In this document: positions 55,400 through 64,000 of the stretch, in pieces | Position numbering within the stretch: the first letter of the stretch is position 1 | Layout of the letters: each line of letters opens with the position of its first letter | Assembly: GCA_030844895.1 (NCBI GenBank) | Contig: CM061224.1 | Span: 3,621,591-3,685,590 of the forward strand | Length of the DNA: 64,000 bases | From: Ambrosia x helenae | Lineage: Eukaryota > Streptophyta > Magnoliopsida > Asterales > Asteraceae | Direction of reading: 5' to 3' | The notes under the pieces: model-generated | Database searches by the model: none | Told to the model about the DNA's origin: nothing | Seen by the model: the letters and a program-made list of their open reading frames with translations, nothing else | Program-made: the position numbers and the translations under genes

Positions 55400-56972
55400 T
55401 GTTACAAGATTTATTGAAAAAGAAAACTTTTGTATAAAAGCTTATAGATGCAGTATTTTTGTATGTATATGTGTAGCGTATACAAATAATGGAGGGAAGA
55501 GTAAGAGAGATGTAGAGAGATGAGGGAAGTAAACAAAGGCTCGTGAGGAGTTGTCAGTAATTGAAAATATAGAGAGAAGTGTTAACGAATCTGAGATGTG
55601 ACTTTATTTTAAAATTCAAATCATGTTTTATTTTATTTTTTTACAAAAGTATTTTACTTTTTACTATTACTAAGTTTACAAAGGGGAGCTAGAGGGGGAG
55701 CTAGAGCGGATACCATATATAGGTGAGGGTTTGATTTCGGTCGGAGTCATATTTATCATATATGGGGGTTTCACCTGAGGAGATCTCCAATCCAGGTCGG
55801 ATGGGTAATCAGTACAGACTGGCTAGGATGTTAGGTGGAGCTCCACCGGCTGCACCACTTGCCATTAAATAAAAAGTAAGTTTATTGTTGTTAACAAGAT
55901 TTTTGGTATGTTTGGCAATGAGCTTTTATGAGCTTCAAGCTTTAAACTTTTAAGAAAAAACTCATACTCAATAAAAAGTTTTGGTGGAAGGAGCTTGAGT
56001 CTTTTAAGTTAGGAGAAAAATGTTTATATAGAAAAGGTACTAGTAGTAGTGTTTAAAAGAAAGTTCATACTAGATACAAGTTTTTAGTGAGTAAATAACA
56101 CAAATACCCATTCTATAATAAAATAAAAAAACATGCATACAAGCTTTTAGTTAATGCTCATTTTGGTCATTTTATACCTTTTATTAAAAACTCCGGTTAA
56201 TCAGCCCAACATAGAATATATTTAAAAAGTTATAGCTACCAACTTCTAGCTGCACCACCAGCTATCAGATTCTAGTTACCAACTAGTTTTTGTCAAACAT
56301 ACCCTTTCAAAGCAAAATGATCTATACGACAAGTAATGAAAAAAGATTTTAGGAAACCATGGAAGCTGAAGCAACTCGATGGGTTTGGTCGGTTTGAAGT
56401 ACAAATGGTTCGTTTAAGTATTTGGGTGGTTTAAAGGTTTTGTCCGGTTTGGTGCTTGAAACTGGTTATGTAAACCGCAACTTTAACTTTTAACATGTTT
56501 ATATGCAAATAATATTTTTTTTTCTGTATAATGGAAATCTCAATGCTAGAATAATGATTAACACTACTCTACTTTCCAAAGTGGACTGTAGAATCAATTA
56601 GTAGATACGACTACGACTATTGTATAGAATTTTTGTACACCACTCAAAAGGGGATGAGATACCATGTTTCTTTTTATCAATAATTTTACTTTATGTAAGA
56701 AATAAAACTTTTAACTGGTCTAATAATAAAATATTAAAATTACATAAATCATCCTTGGTTTTCTTGTTTTACTTCAATCACATGAGTTAGCTAAAGAAAT
56801 ACATATGACACAAAGCTTACTTTATTTTTGAACCGCAACACAAAGATCATCCTTAATAAAACATGAAATGAAATAGAATAGGTATACAATACCCCCTTAA
56901 TTTATTATCACCCTGTCGATTTGAGAGCTATATATGCGTATACAAAGGGTATACATCCATATATCAAGGGTA
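55400..56972. other. SKS upstream region and repeats
   Basis: The stretch next to 55400 is the minus-strand promoter and 5' UTR of the SKS gene; no clear box can be assigned. At 55672-55870 there is a repeat-like stretch (GGAGCTAGAGGGGGAGCTAG...) of unknown type. At 55905-56304 is a copy of the GGTATGTTTGGCAA-ended MITE (right end complement of GGGTATGTTTGACAA, flanked by TTT). The remainder is AT-rich and without genes. Confidence 0.5.
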
Positions 56973-57080
56973 CTAGTTTATACCCCGGGAGCGTCCCGGG
57001 TTGAGAAATCTAAGTAAAGTGAATAAAATTAGAAATATCTAAACTATGAAAATGACATCTGCCAATATATGATTAATGAA

Positions 57081-57128
<48 letters not shown>

Positions 57129-57579
57129 ACAAATCTCTGCCATAAGTTATCATATTCTAATATAAAAAAAAGGGTAATTGGGTCAGGTATCACCTAATCC
57201 CAGGCCCGACCCAAACCCACAGTTTTTTTTAAACTAATTTCAAACCTGACACAATACCTGTCCGGTTACAAAAAAATAGTCGTTTTTTTCTCCGTTTTTA
57301 TATAGCACTATGGTACTCGTTGGAAAGATAATAAAACGCTCGTTAATTTGGTGTAATTTTTTTCTTTAAAAAATCTCGTATATAAAAGATATTAACGTTT
57401 AAAAGTTGTGGGAGAAAACATTAGAGATAAAAATCTAATTTTGTTTTTAAATTTTAAATTATTATTTTCCTAAAATAAAGGTCTTGCCACATAGGATGAC
57501 ACATGGCACACTCAATGAAGAGAATACCCTCTTTAAGTGACAAGTCATTAAAATGGCTTTGATTTATTATAGGTATAGA
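56973..57579 (-). mobile_element. Non-autonomous Helitron D
   Basis: Minus strand: TCTATACCTATAATAAATC at 57579 (preceded by A) to CTAG at 56973-56976 (followed by T). The terminal hairpin is a perfect CCCGGGA-GCG-TCCCGGG. It is 607 bp and shares the CACTATGGTACTCGTTGGAA block with Helitrons A and C. It contains a (TTA)n microsatellite at about 57077-57125. Non-coding. Confidence 0.85.
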
Positions 57580-58618
57580 TATGCTCGTATACCAAATCAA
57601 TATGTTCGTTACCAATCGAACAACTGATATAACAAAAAGATGAGAAACATTTAGAAAGAAAAGAAAAACAAAACAAAAAAAAATTACAAAACCTTAACAA
57701 GCGTTTGTTTAGTATTTAACTTTTTAGTTTTTGGTCTATGATTGTTGGTGAAGAATAGTTTGAGGCAATATATGAAATTTTACTAAGTCAACTATATCTT
57801 GGAACCATTGCATGTTTTGAATCAATTCCACCGGGTTACTGTAGGCTTGTAGCCTCACTGATCACTTTCAACCAAAGAAGTGCATGTGGTACTTTAAAAT
57901 TGACCATATTGCCATTTGCTCTTTTTTAAAGGATTAATACCATAAAAAACCAACAAAATTTTTATTTTTTCTTATAAAAGTTTCTTAATGTTTTTTCACA
58001 TAAAAAAACCAACATATAAATTTTTATAAATAAAGTTATTTAACAACGTTTTGCATATAAAAGTGTTACCAAATGTCAAAATTGAACAAAGTTGTGAAAA
58101 AGGAATTGAGAATAAGGTGTTGTTTATTTTTTAAGAGGTCAAAGGTCTGCGGATCACATCTGCAGACATCTGTAGGAGAAGAGATGGGTCAAAGATTTGT
58201 TCCCAAAGAAAGCTAATAAATGGACTATATTATTAAATGAAACATGCCATGTCTACAAATTAACTAGTCTGTTATGTTTTCTAAAACTGAACTGGCCTAA
58301 CCTAAATTGAGCCTTCACCCATAACCCAATAATCTCCCACTTTGAGGCTTAGTCTTTAAACGACTTTCCACTATGAACATTTGTACGTATAGTAACTTCC
58401 TCATCCCATCTTGGCTACGATGGCCTTCTCATCAGTTAACATGAAGGCTCGTTACAGCTCCCCTGAGCTCCAAAACATCAGTCATGGCTATGTCTATCAC
58501 TAGCTCGCTCTCTGTCTCTGCCAGCTTCACTAACACAAATTGTTGGATCTTGAAACACCATGAGAACAAACACTTTCCAAATAAAGAAAATACTCAACTA
58601 AAGAGACTCTGATAGATG
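57580..58618. other. Repeat-rich intergenic DNA
   Basis: 58122-58190 is the left end of the Harbinger-type element seen at 29204 (GGTGTTGTTTATTTTTTAAG, then GTCTGCGGATCACATCTGCA). Around 57930-58080 there is ACCAACAAAATTTTTATTTT-type AT-rich text of unknown origin. 58200-58618 probably belongs to the degraded Copia copy that follows. No host gene is seen. Confidence 0.4.
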
Positions 58619-59200
58619 GAATGATGGTTCTCTTAATCCACCATCGTCTATTAACTCTAACTAAAGCATAACTTGTGATCCCACTGCCACAAAACCTCTG
58701 ACCGATAACTCTGAACCTTTCCTAGCATGCTCGAACTGAATCTGACACGTGGCTCTAGGTTTATCATTTGCAAAACAAACCTTCTTCTACCCCTAGATTC
58801 TTTGAACTTGACTTTGGTTTTCTTCTTAATTAGAATAACCTCTCCCTCAAGCGGTATACTAACCATGTAAAGAGAACCTCGCTTCTATCCCCAAGCCATG
58901 ATTAAATTACCTTCAACAACTTTCCACTACCCACTTCCGAACCTAACCTCATGCCCTTGATCATCCAACTGCTCAACAAAAATCATTCCCTTCTTCAAAC
59001 TAGGACTGACCATGACATTTTTCAAAGTCCATGAACCAGCCGAAGTCTTCAAATCTAAATCACACATGCCCATAACATCAAGAAGTTCATCGTTCACCAG
59101 TCTTACCTTACCAAAATCACTTATTTCAGATTCTACAATGCTTCACTGATGTGGGTTGCATGAAATGAAGCACCCAAAATCATAACCCTATATCTACATC
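58619..59200 (-). pseudogene. Degraded Copia polyprotein fragment (protease/pre-integrase)
   Basis: The minus strand reads DFGKVRLVNDELLDVMGMCD, then LDLKTSAGSWTLKNVMVSPS, then KKGMIFVEQLDDQGHEVRFG. Stop codons stand at places where Copia proteins normally have Gln or Gly (after FGSG, and after AWG before KRGSLYM). This is the protease-to-pre-integrase region of a Copia element. There are no LTRs or RT close by. Confidence 0.75.
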
Positions 59201-59226
59201 GCTCTCTACGCAACAGACTAAAGGCT

Positions 59227-59904
59227 TGTTGGATCAGTAAGCTGCTCTTTTAGTTGAACTTGCTAGTTGACACTTAAGTGTTTAGCAAGTTCTTGGTGAG
59301 TGATAGCACAGCGGAATGTTTATAAGTTTATAGCTACACTTATCAACAGGAGTTATTACTCCCCCTGGAATCAAGAACTAATAAATGATAAGTGTTTATT
59401 GAGAATCTAAGTATTGAATGAGAATGAAACACTTTGACAGATTCTCAGTAAACACGAAATGGAAATAACAATAATAAGTGTTGAAGGATTTCTTGTATTA
59501 AAATCAATGTCTAAAACAGAGGGATGAACCCTTCTATTTATAGACTTTACAAATACATGAACCTTGCCAAAAAGCAAGTTCAGAAACAAGTTGCAGTCTT
59601 GGAACTTGTACATAAAGCAAAAAGAAATACTAAAGTATTAAACTACTGATATACAAAGGCGGTGGAAAAGATCTTCTTTAAGTACTGATGAATGACAAAC
59701 TACTGATGAGTAGTTTGTCTTCAGTAGAAGTGTCTGGTTTGAACTTCAGAACTTCTGATGACTTTTCTTCTTCAGCACTTCTGAATCTCTTCTTCAGCAG
59801 TTTGATTCTTTGTCTTCAGCAGTTCTATACTTAGAGTATTTTGACAGAAGTGAATTAGACTAAGGTTTGCAAAAGTGGTTTCACCAATCCTTTTTGTCCT
59901 AACA
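59227..59904 (-). repeat. Retrotransposon 3' LTR
   Basis: On the minus strand it starts TGTTAGGACAAAAAGG at 59904, directly after the polypurine tract CCAGGGGGAGAT (59916-59905), and ends GATCCAACA at 59227. This makes 678 bp with TGTT.../...AACA borders. The interior has many CTTCAGCAG/ACTTCTGA motifs. The partner LTR is outside the window, so the border on the 59227 side rests on the terminal bases only. Confidence 0.7.
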
Positions 59905-59945
59905 ATCTCCCCCTGGATTGATGAAGCCAAAACCTTACTAATTCC

Positions 59946-60509
59946 TTATTGTTCTTTTCTGTCCTTCACAATTTTCCATATTCCTTTGAACATGGAATTC
60001 TTGAGCTGGTTCAGTTGATCATCAGTAAGAGACCCTTTCTTTGGTTCCAAGTGTTGGATTGTAAGCAGGTCTTTGGTTGATAGTTTCTTCAGTTCATTCA
60101 TTGACCTATATTCCCTGCTTGTTTGATCTCTTCTTGTCACAAGTACTGAGTTGTTATCAGTAAAGGACCATCTGATGACTGGTACTTTAGACTTGTCAAA
60201 GTCTGCAGTGTAGGGAACCATGGTGGTACCCTGGGTTTCTCCTGAGTGTTGAATGTTTTCAACTTCGGTGACTCTCAGGTGGGATTCACTTCCCTGCTGT
60301 TGTTCCATCACATTAGGTATCTGAAATGTTGGCAAATGATGTTCAGTTACTACCTTGGTGTGTAGTTTGTCTGTGATGGTCTTCTGGATTTGATATGCAA
60401 AGGTGGAAGGATCCCTGAATTGTGTGAGCAGAGGCTTCTCTTCTATGTCAAAATCAGAATGTACTACTGTACTACCTTCTAGTAGTACCATTCTGAAATC
60501 AGTCTTCAC
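59946..60509 (-). CDS. Retroelement downstream ORF (187 codons)
   Basis: It lies between the large ORF and the polypurine tract. The frame opens upstream of its first ATG (MVLLEGSTVV at about 60491) and reads through a KKSEEKVKTDFRMV segment that overlaps the end of the large ORF in another frame. The end, LKKLSTKDLLTIQHLEPKKG then LKNSMFKGIWKIVKDR, is Lys-rich and probably helical. It is most simply the C-terminal part of the same protein, separated by a frame change near 60505-60560. No known catalytic domain is seen. Confidence 0.6.
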   Translation of the reverse strand: MKTDFRMVLLEGSTVVHSDFDIEEKPLLTQFRDPSTFAYQIQKTITDKLHTKVVTEHHLPTFQIPNVMEQQQGSESHLRVTEVENIQHSGETQGTTMVPYTADFDKSKVPVIRWSFTDNNSVLVTRRDQTSREYRSMNELKKLSTKDLLTIQHLEPKKGSLTDDQLNQLKNSMFKGIWKIVKDRKEQ

Positions 60510-63412
60510 TTTCTCCTCTGACTTCTTTCTTTGGGTATAGCTGGTCTTCTTTGAACACCAGAAGTTCTAACTACTGAAGTTGAAGCTTCAGCAGTTTGAA
60601 ACTTCTCTAGATTAGCAGCCCTTGCAGCCTTGTATTTTCTATATGTGTCCACCAGTCTTTCTTCTTTCCACTTGGACACTGAGGCTTTTGAACCATAACC
60701 ATTAGCTACCAGTTCTTCTATCATCTGAGCTCTCTTGGCCTTTGTGTCTTTACTTGTTGCAAGTTTATCTGCAATAAGTTGAGCTCTTCTTGTCAGCTCT
60801 TCCACAGAGAGTCTCTTCAATGTGTGGGCTTTGACTTTGCTGTTCTTCATAATGTAAGACATCAGTTGATGTCTTTTGTCTTGTTCAGCAATTTCATCTA
60901 GGCTAGCCTGCCTTTGGAGTTCAGCTTCATAAGCCTGAAGTTTTTCTTCATGGCTTAGATCTAAGTCATCCCTTTCTTCCAGAGTTTTCCAAATCTGATC
61001 TTCTCTGGCCTTCTTTTGGGCTGCAACTAAACTCTTCTCAAGTAATTCTGCTGATTGAGAGATTGGAGAAGGGTTTAGCACAGTCATTGTGGTAACTGTT
61101 GTAGTAGGCCTGATAGGAGCAGAGGTTGGTTGAATAGGAGCAGTTGATCTGGAAGGGTTAGCAGTTTGAGTCTTGGAAGTGTTAACTTCTAATGGGTTGA
61201 CAACTTCTGAAGGTTTGTCAACTACTGAAGGATTGTCTTCAGTACTTTCTGATTCTTCATCAGAACTTTGGCCATCAGAGGTTTCTTCATTGTGCCCTTG
61301 GGATTCATCAGCCTTTTCAGCATCTTCTATTTCTTGAATAGAGACACCAAATTGTTGTGCCAGTTTCTCTTTTCTGGCTTGATCTTTTTGATCTCTAGCT
61401 AGGATAGCCACTCTTGCCTTTCTTCTGGATTCAAGTGTATCCATAGGTACCTTGATTTTCTCCCCCTTTTTGGCTTCATCAGCCTTTGAAGTTGAAGCTT
61501 GGGAGAAATGACCTTGAAGATGAGCAATCTGTTTGCTGTTGTGATCAATCTTGTTGGACAGATCATTCATCTTCGTCTGTATCACTCCAAATTGGTTCTT
61601 CATGGACAGCTCCAAGTCAGTTGTGTATGTTTGGATGTGATTCTTGATGAGGGTGTTCATCATGTGATACAAGGGACCATCTGGGCTGCATAGCTGGTTC
61701 AGGTCTATGCTTGTTTGCCTAGGGAATTGGGTAGGCATTTGTAGTGAGGGGTGTGTTTTTGGTTGATCTTCTTGTTGTACAGAAGATGCCACTCTAGGGG
61801 AATCATGGATTGAGTGGGCTTTAACCTGAGATGGTGTGACTAGCTTCTTGAGCTTAGAGACACCAGGTGCAGGACCTTCACTTGTAGCCGTCAATTCAGT
61901 AGTTTTGTGTTTTGAAACATCATCCAAATCAATGGAATCATCTGAATCCCTGATTACATCCTCAATGAGGACTGTATTAGTTACATCATGAGCTGAGCCC
62001 AACTCAGTTGTCTCATGTACCTCTTGTTCTTGGTTCAGAGGATTTCCTACCTCAGGCATTAAGCCTTCATCAGTAGTTGCCACAGTTGAGGTCTTAGCTA
62101 TGATACTTCTGTCCTCAGGTCCACCACTGGGTGGTAAATGAGTAGTAGCAGCCTCAAAAGTACCAAAAGTTTCTAAGTTAGGGCTTAGAGACCCTGGTTC
62201 ATCCTCATCTCTTTGGTTAGGGCTATAAGTGTCCACATCCATGTCACTGTCTGAGTCTATGTCCCCTGTTTGATGTGGTTGACGGGGACTGACATGTGTA
62301 GATGGGACTTTCTCTTTTAGCCCAGAGAGAAGTTTGGCTATTTCAATGTCTGGTTCAGAAGTTTGGGGTGCTGGTTCAGTAGTTTGGGCAATGGGTTCAG
62401 CAGTTTCAAAAGAAGAGTCAATTGGAATATTTTTCTTAAGTCTTTTTCTTTTGAAAAGGATTGTTATTGGTGCTCTTGGTGGGGTTTGAGATGGATGAGA
62501 CTGAGAGGATGTTTCAGTCACATCTTTAAGAAGTGTAGATTGCACAGTAGTTTGTTCAGGCATCTCAACCTCCTGAACAGCTTTTCTTTTGGGTTTGGTG
62601 GGTTTTTGTTTTGTTATCTTGGGTTTCTTGGCCTTTGGTGGAGTAGGTTTGGAAGATGAGGGTTCCATGGGGACTGGTTCTTGTTCCCCTTGGTCATCTT
62701 CTGGCCAGGCAGCCTGTTTGTTGTGCCTTGAGTATGCTTGTGAGGTTAAGGGTTTCAAAACTTCAATTTTACCCACAAGCACCTCATTACCCAGTTCAGA
62801 TATTATGCATTGCATAATGAACCTTGGATATAACAAAAACTTTTTCTTAGTGTTATTGTGATGTAACACCAACTCATTAAAGAAAAGTTTTGATGCCCTG
62901 AAATTTGTTTCATTCACAATAGAATGAAAGATTGGTTGAAAGGTTGAGGGCATCTGGTCATAAGACCCAGTTTTAGGACTCAAGCACATAATAATATAAT
63001 GAAACAAAAGTTTATATTTTGGTTCAAAATACTTTTTAAAGATTGTAGCTTGTGAGAGAGTACCTTGATAACCACACTCAGTCATGGTTAGGTGGATAGC
63101 AGAGTTGTCAAACTTTTCAGGGGCATTCACATCATTCAACCCCAGTCTGTTTGAGAGTATGGCCGGTGTTATGGCCATTTGTCTCCCTTTAATTGTTGAG
63201 TTGAGGGAGATAACTTCATCATCCACCATCACTGTCTCAGCATTAGCCCAGAACTCATTGAGAGTTTCAGGATGTATTGGTGGGTCTATGGTGAGAGCGG
63301 TGAAATATTGGGATTTGACAACAAGATCAATGATCTCATCGTATTGGGACCAGCCTTCTTGTTTTTCTAAGTAGGCTTTGAGATTGTGTCCCTGTTTGAG
63401 AACTAAAGCCAT
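60506..63412 (-). CDS. Retroelement-encoded 968-aa protein in env-like position
   Basis: A long intact frame from ATG 63412 to TGA 60506. The first ~240 residues form a folded domain of the type annotated as 'putative plant transposon protein' (EGWSQYDEIIDLVVKSQYFT, then EFWANAETVMVDDEVISLNS, then YIIMCLSPKTGSYDQMPSTF). A Pro/Lys/Ser/Glu-rich disordered stretch with basic KKPKITKQKPTKPKRK follows, then an acidic middle part. The C-terminal ~300 residues are rich in charged helices (ESRRKARVAILARDQKDQAR ... LEERDDLDLSHEEKLQAYEA). It sits upstream of a 3' LTR and polypurine tract on the same strand, where extra or env-like ORFs of plant LTR elements are found. No signal peptide or transmembrane segment is visible, so an envelope role is not supported. 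Function unknown. Confidence 0.7.
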   Translation of the reverse strand: MALVLKQGHNLKAYLEKQEGWSQYDEIIDLVVKSQYFTALTIDPPIHPETLNEFWANAETVMVDDEVISLNSTIKGRQMAITPAILSNRLGLNDVNAPEKFDNSAIHLTMTECGYQGTLSQATIFKKYFEPKYKLLFHYIIMCLSPKTGSYDQMPSTFQPIFHSIVNETNFRASKLFFNELVLHHNNTKKKFLLYPRFIMQCIISELGNEVLVGKIEVLKPLTSQAYSRHNKQAAWPEDDQGEQEPVPMEPSSSKPTPPKAKKPKITKQKPTKPKRKAVQEVEMPEQTTVQSTLLKDVTETSSQSHPSQTPPRAPITILFKRKRLKKNIPIDSSFETAEPIAQTTEPAPQTSEPDIEIAKLLSGLKEKVPSTHVSPRQPHQTGDIDSDSDMDVDTYSPNQRDEDEPGSLSPNLETFGTFEAATTHLPPSGGPEDRSIIAKTSTVATTDEGLMPEVGNPLNQEQEVHETTELGSAHDVTNTVLIEDVIRDSDDSIDLDDVSKHKTTELTATSEGPAPGVSKLKKLVTPSQVKAHSIHDSPRVASSVQQEDQPKTHPSLQMPTQFPRQTSIDLNQLCSPDGPLYHMMNTLIKNHIQTYTTDLELSMKNQFGVIQTKMNDLSNKIDHNSKQIAHLQGHFSQASTSKADEAKKGEKIKVPMDTLESRRKARVAILARDQKDQARKEKLAQQFGVSIQEIEDAEKADESQGHNEETSDGQSSDEESESTEDNPSVVDKPSEVVNPLEVNTSKTQTANPSRSTAPIQPTSAPIRPTTTVTTMTVLNPSPISQSAELLEKSLVAAQKKAREDQIWKTLEERDDLDLSHEEKLQAYEAELQRQASLDEIAEQDKRHQLMSYIMKNSKVKAHTLKRLSVEELTRRAQLIADKLATSKDTKAKRAQMIEELVANGYGSKASVSKWKEERLVDTYRKYKAARAANLEKFQTAEASTSVVRTSGVQRRPAIPKERSQRRK

Positions 63413-64000
63413 GTGGTTTGTGTGTGTTGATGAATCGAACAGTGTTTTTGTGTTGCAGGTTCAGGGGTTTGAGAGCTTTCTTGAGAGAGAAGGAGGGAAT
63501 TTTTGTGTTTGAAAGGATAAGTGTTGAAAAAAGATATTTATCAGAAGTTTTTAACCGCTTGGATCTTCTTTATTAGAAGTTTTAAACCGCCTAGGTTAAA
63601 AATCTCTTTATCAGAAGTTTTAAACTGACTAGGTCAAACTTCTGATGATGGGAAAAGTCAGATTTGCCCTTTTTGACCAAACTGCTAATGAAGGATTATC
63701 TTCATCAGTAGTTCCCATTTTCTCCTCAGTAGTTTTGAACAGCTGATGAGAAATATTTTATAAATACTTTTATTCATAACTTCTGAAGGTTATTTTATCA
63801 GAAGTTAATCACTTTTCAGAAATTATTCCCATATTGATGTTTTGTTCATCAGTAGTTTCTCTCTTTTCAGAAGTTTTTCAAGTTTTTGAAAACAGATGTA
63901 AGTGAAAAAAAAAGGTTTGTGCGGAAAAATAAAGAGAAACACTTACAAATTTAGCATCCCTAGCATGGATACTAACTTCTGAAATGTTGATGTGTCAAGG
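63413..64000 (-). other. Retroelement internal DNA rich in AGAAGTT motifs
   Basis: This is DNA upstream of the 968-codon ORF. Between 63540 and 63980 the words CAGAAGTT/AACTTCTG and TCAGTAGTT occur about a dozen times in both orientations. No pol domain is visible to the window edge, so the element's pol would lie beyond 64000 or be absent. Confidence 0.6.

Noticed and set aside
60506..63412. Host gene for a large nuclear or synapse-like protein
   Set aside because: It lies next to a polypurine tract and LTR on the same strand and starts with a domain typical of plant retroelement extra ORFs.
60506..63412. True envelope glycoprotein
   Set aside because: No signal peptide, transmembrane segment, or cysteine-rich ectodomain is visible; only the position is env-like.

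Overview
This window reads as nuclear DNA of a dicot plant. Its genes have introns, the background is AT-rich, and it is crowded with plant transposable elements (Helitrons, hAT and PIF/Harbinger MITEs, Copia retrotransposons, tRNA-derived SINEs, a LINE tail). The style of the retroelement proteins suggests Asteraceae, but that is only an inference.

Host genes are few and mostly on the minus strand. From left to right: an intact single-exon At4g22030-like gene (11-1111, +); the mitochondrial glycine-cleavage T-protein (21392-23232, -, 3 exons); the ribosome-biogenesis factor UTP6 (24886-32138, -, 6 exons); a GARP/G2-like transcription factor (40970-44452, -, 5 exons by my splice model); a broken Hsp70/Hsp110-like fragment (50418-50896, +); and a seven-exon SKU5-similar (SKS/Bp10-type) multicopper-oxidase-like gene (51349-55399, -). 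I rebuilt the exons from GT/AG sites with matching phase and from protein-family resemblance. The T-protein and UTP6 genes each carry one single-base homopolymer indel that breaks an otherwise perfect reading frame. This looks more like consensus error than decay, but it needs checking.

The rest is mobile DNA. Region 4303-11631 is a 7.3 kb Helitron with clean termini that carries an RPA1-like gene and a broken PIF1-type helicase. Region 14055-18521 holds three different elements that share AGGGG termini, sit in (TA)n runs and lie one after another. The largest carries captured gene pieces and an array of the palindrome ACACATGTGT. Region 33010-40025 is a head-to-tail array of three Helitrons. 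The middle one holds a helicase tail, captured exons and two tandem-repeat blocks, one with a three-monomer higher-order period. Region 46585-50413 is a Copia element with both LTRs that has lost gag. Region 59227-64000 is the 3' end of another LTR retrotransposon that encodes a large extra protein just before its 3' LTR. Introns and intergenic DNA carry many MITEs with exact target-site duplications (TAA/TTA, or 8 bp) and three SINEs.

No operon-like or dedicated multi-gene pathway is visible. The T-protein (photorespiration, mitochondrion), UTP6 (nucleolus), GARP factor (nucleus) and SKS protein (cell wall/secretory) are unrelated neighbours. The most unusual content is the mobile DNA: the ACACATGTGT element, the Helitron array with its higher-order repeats, and the split retroelement protein at 59946-63412.
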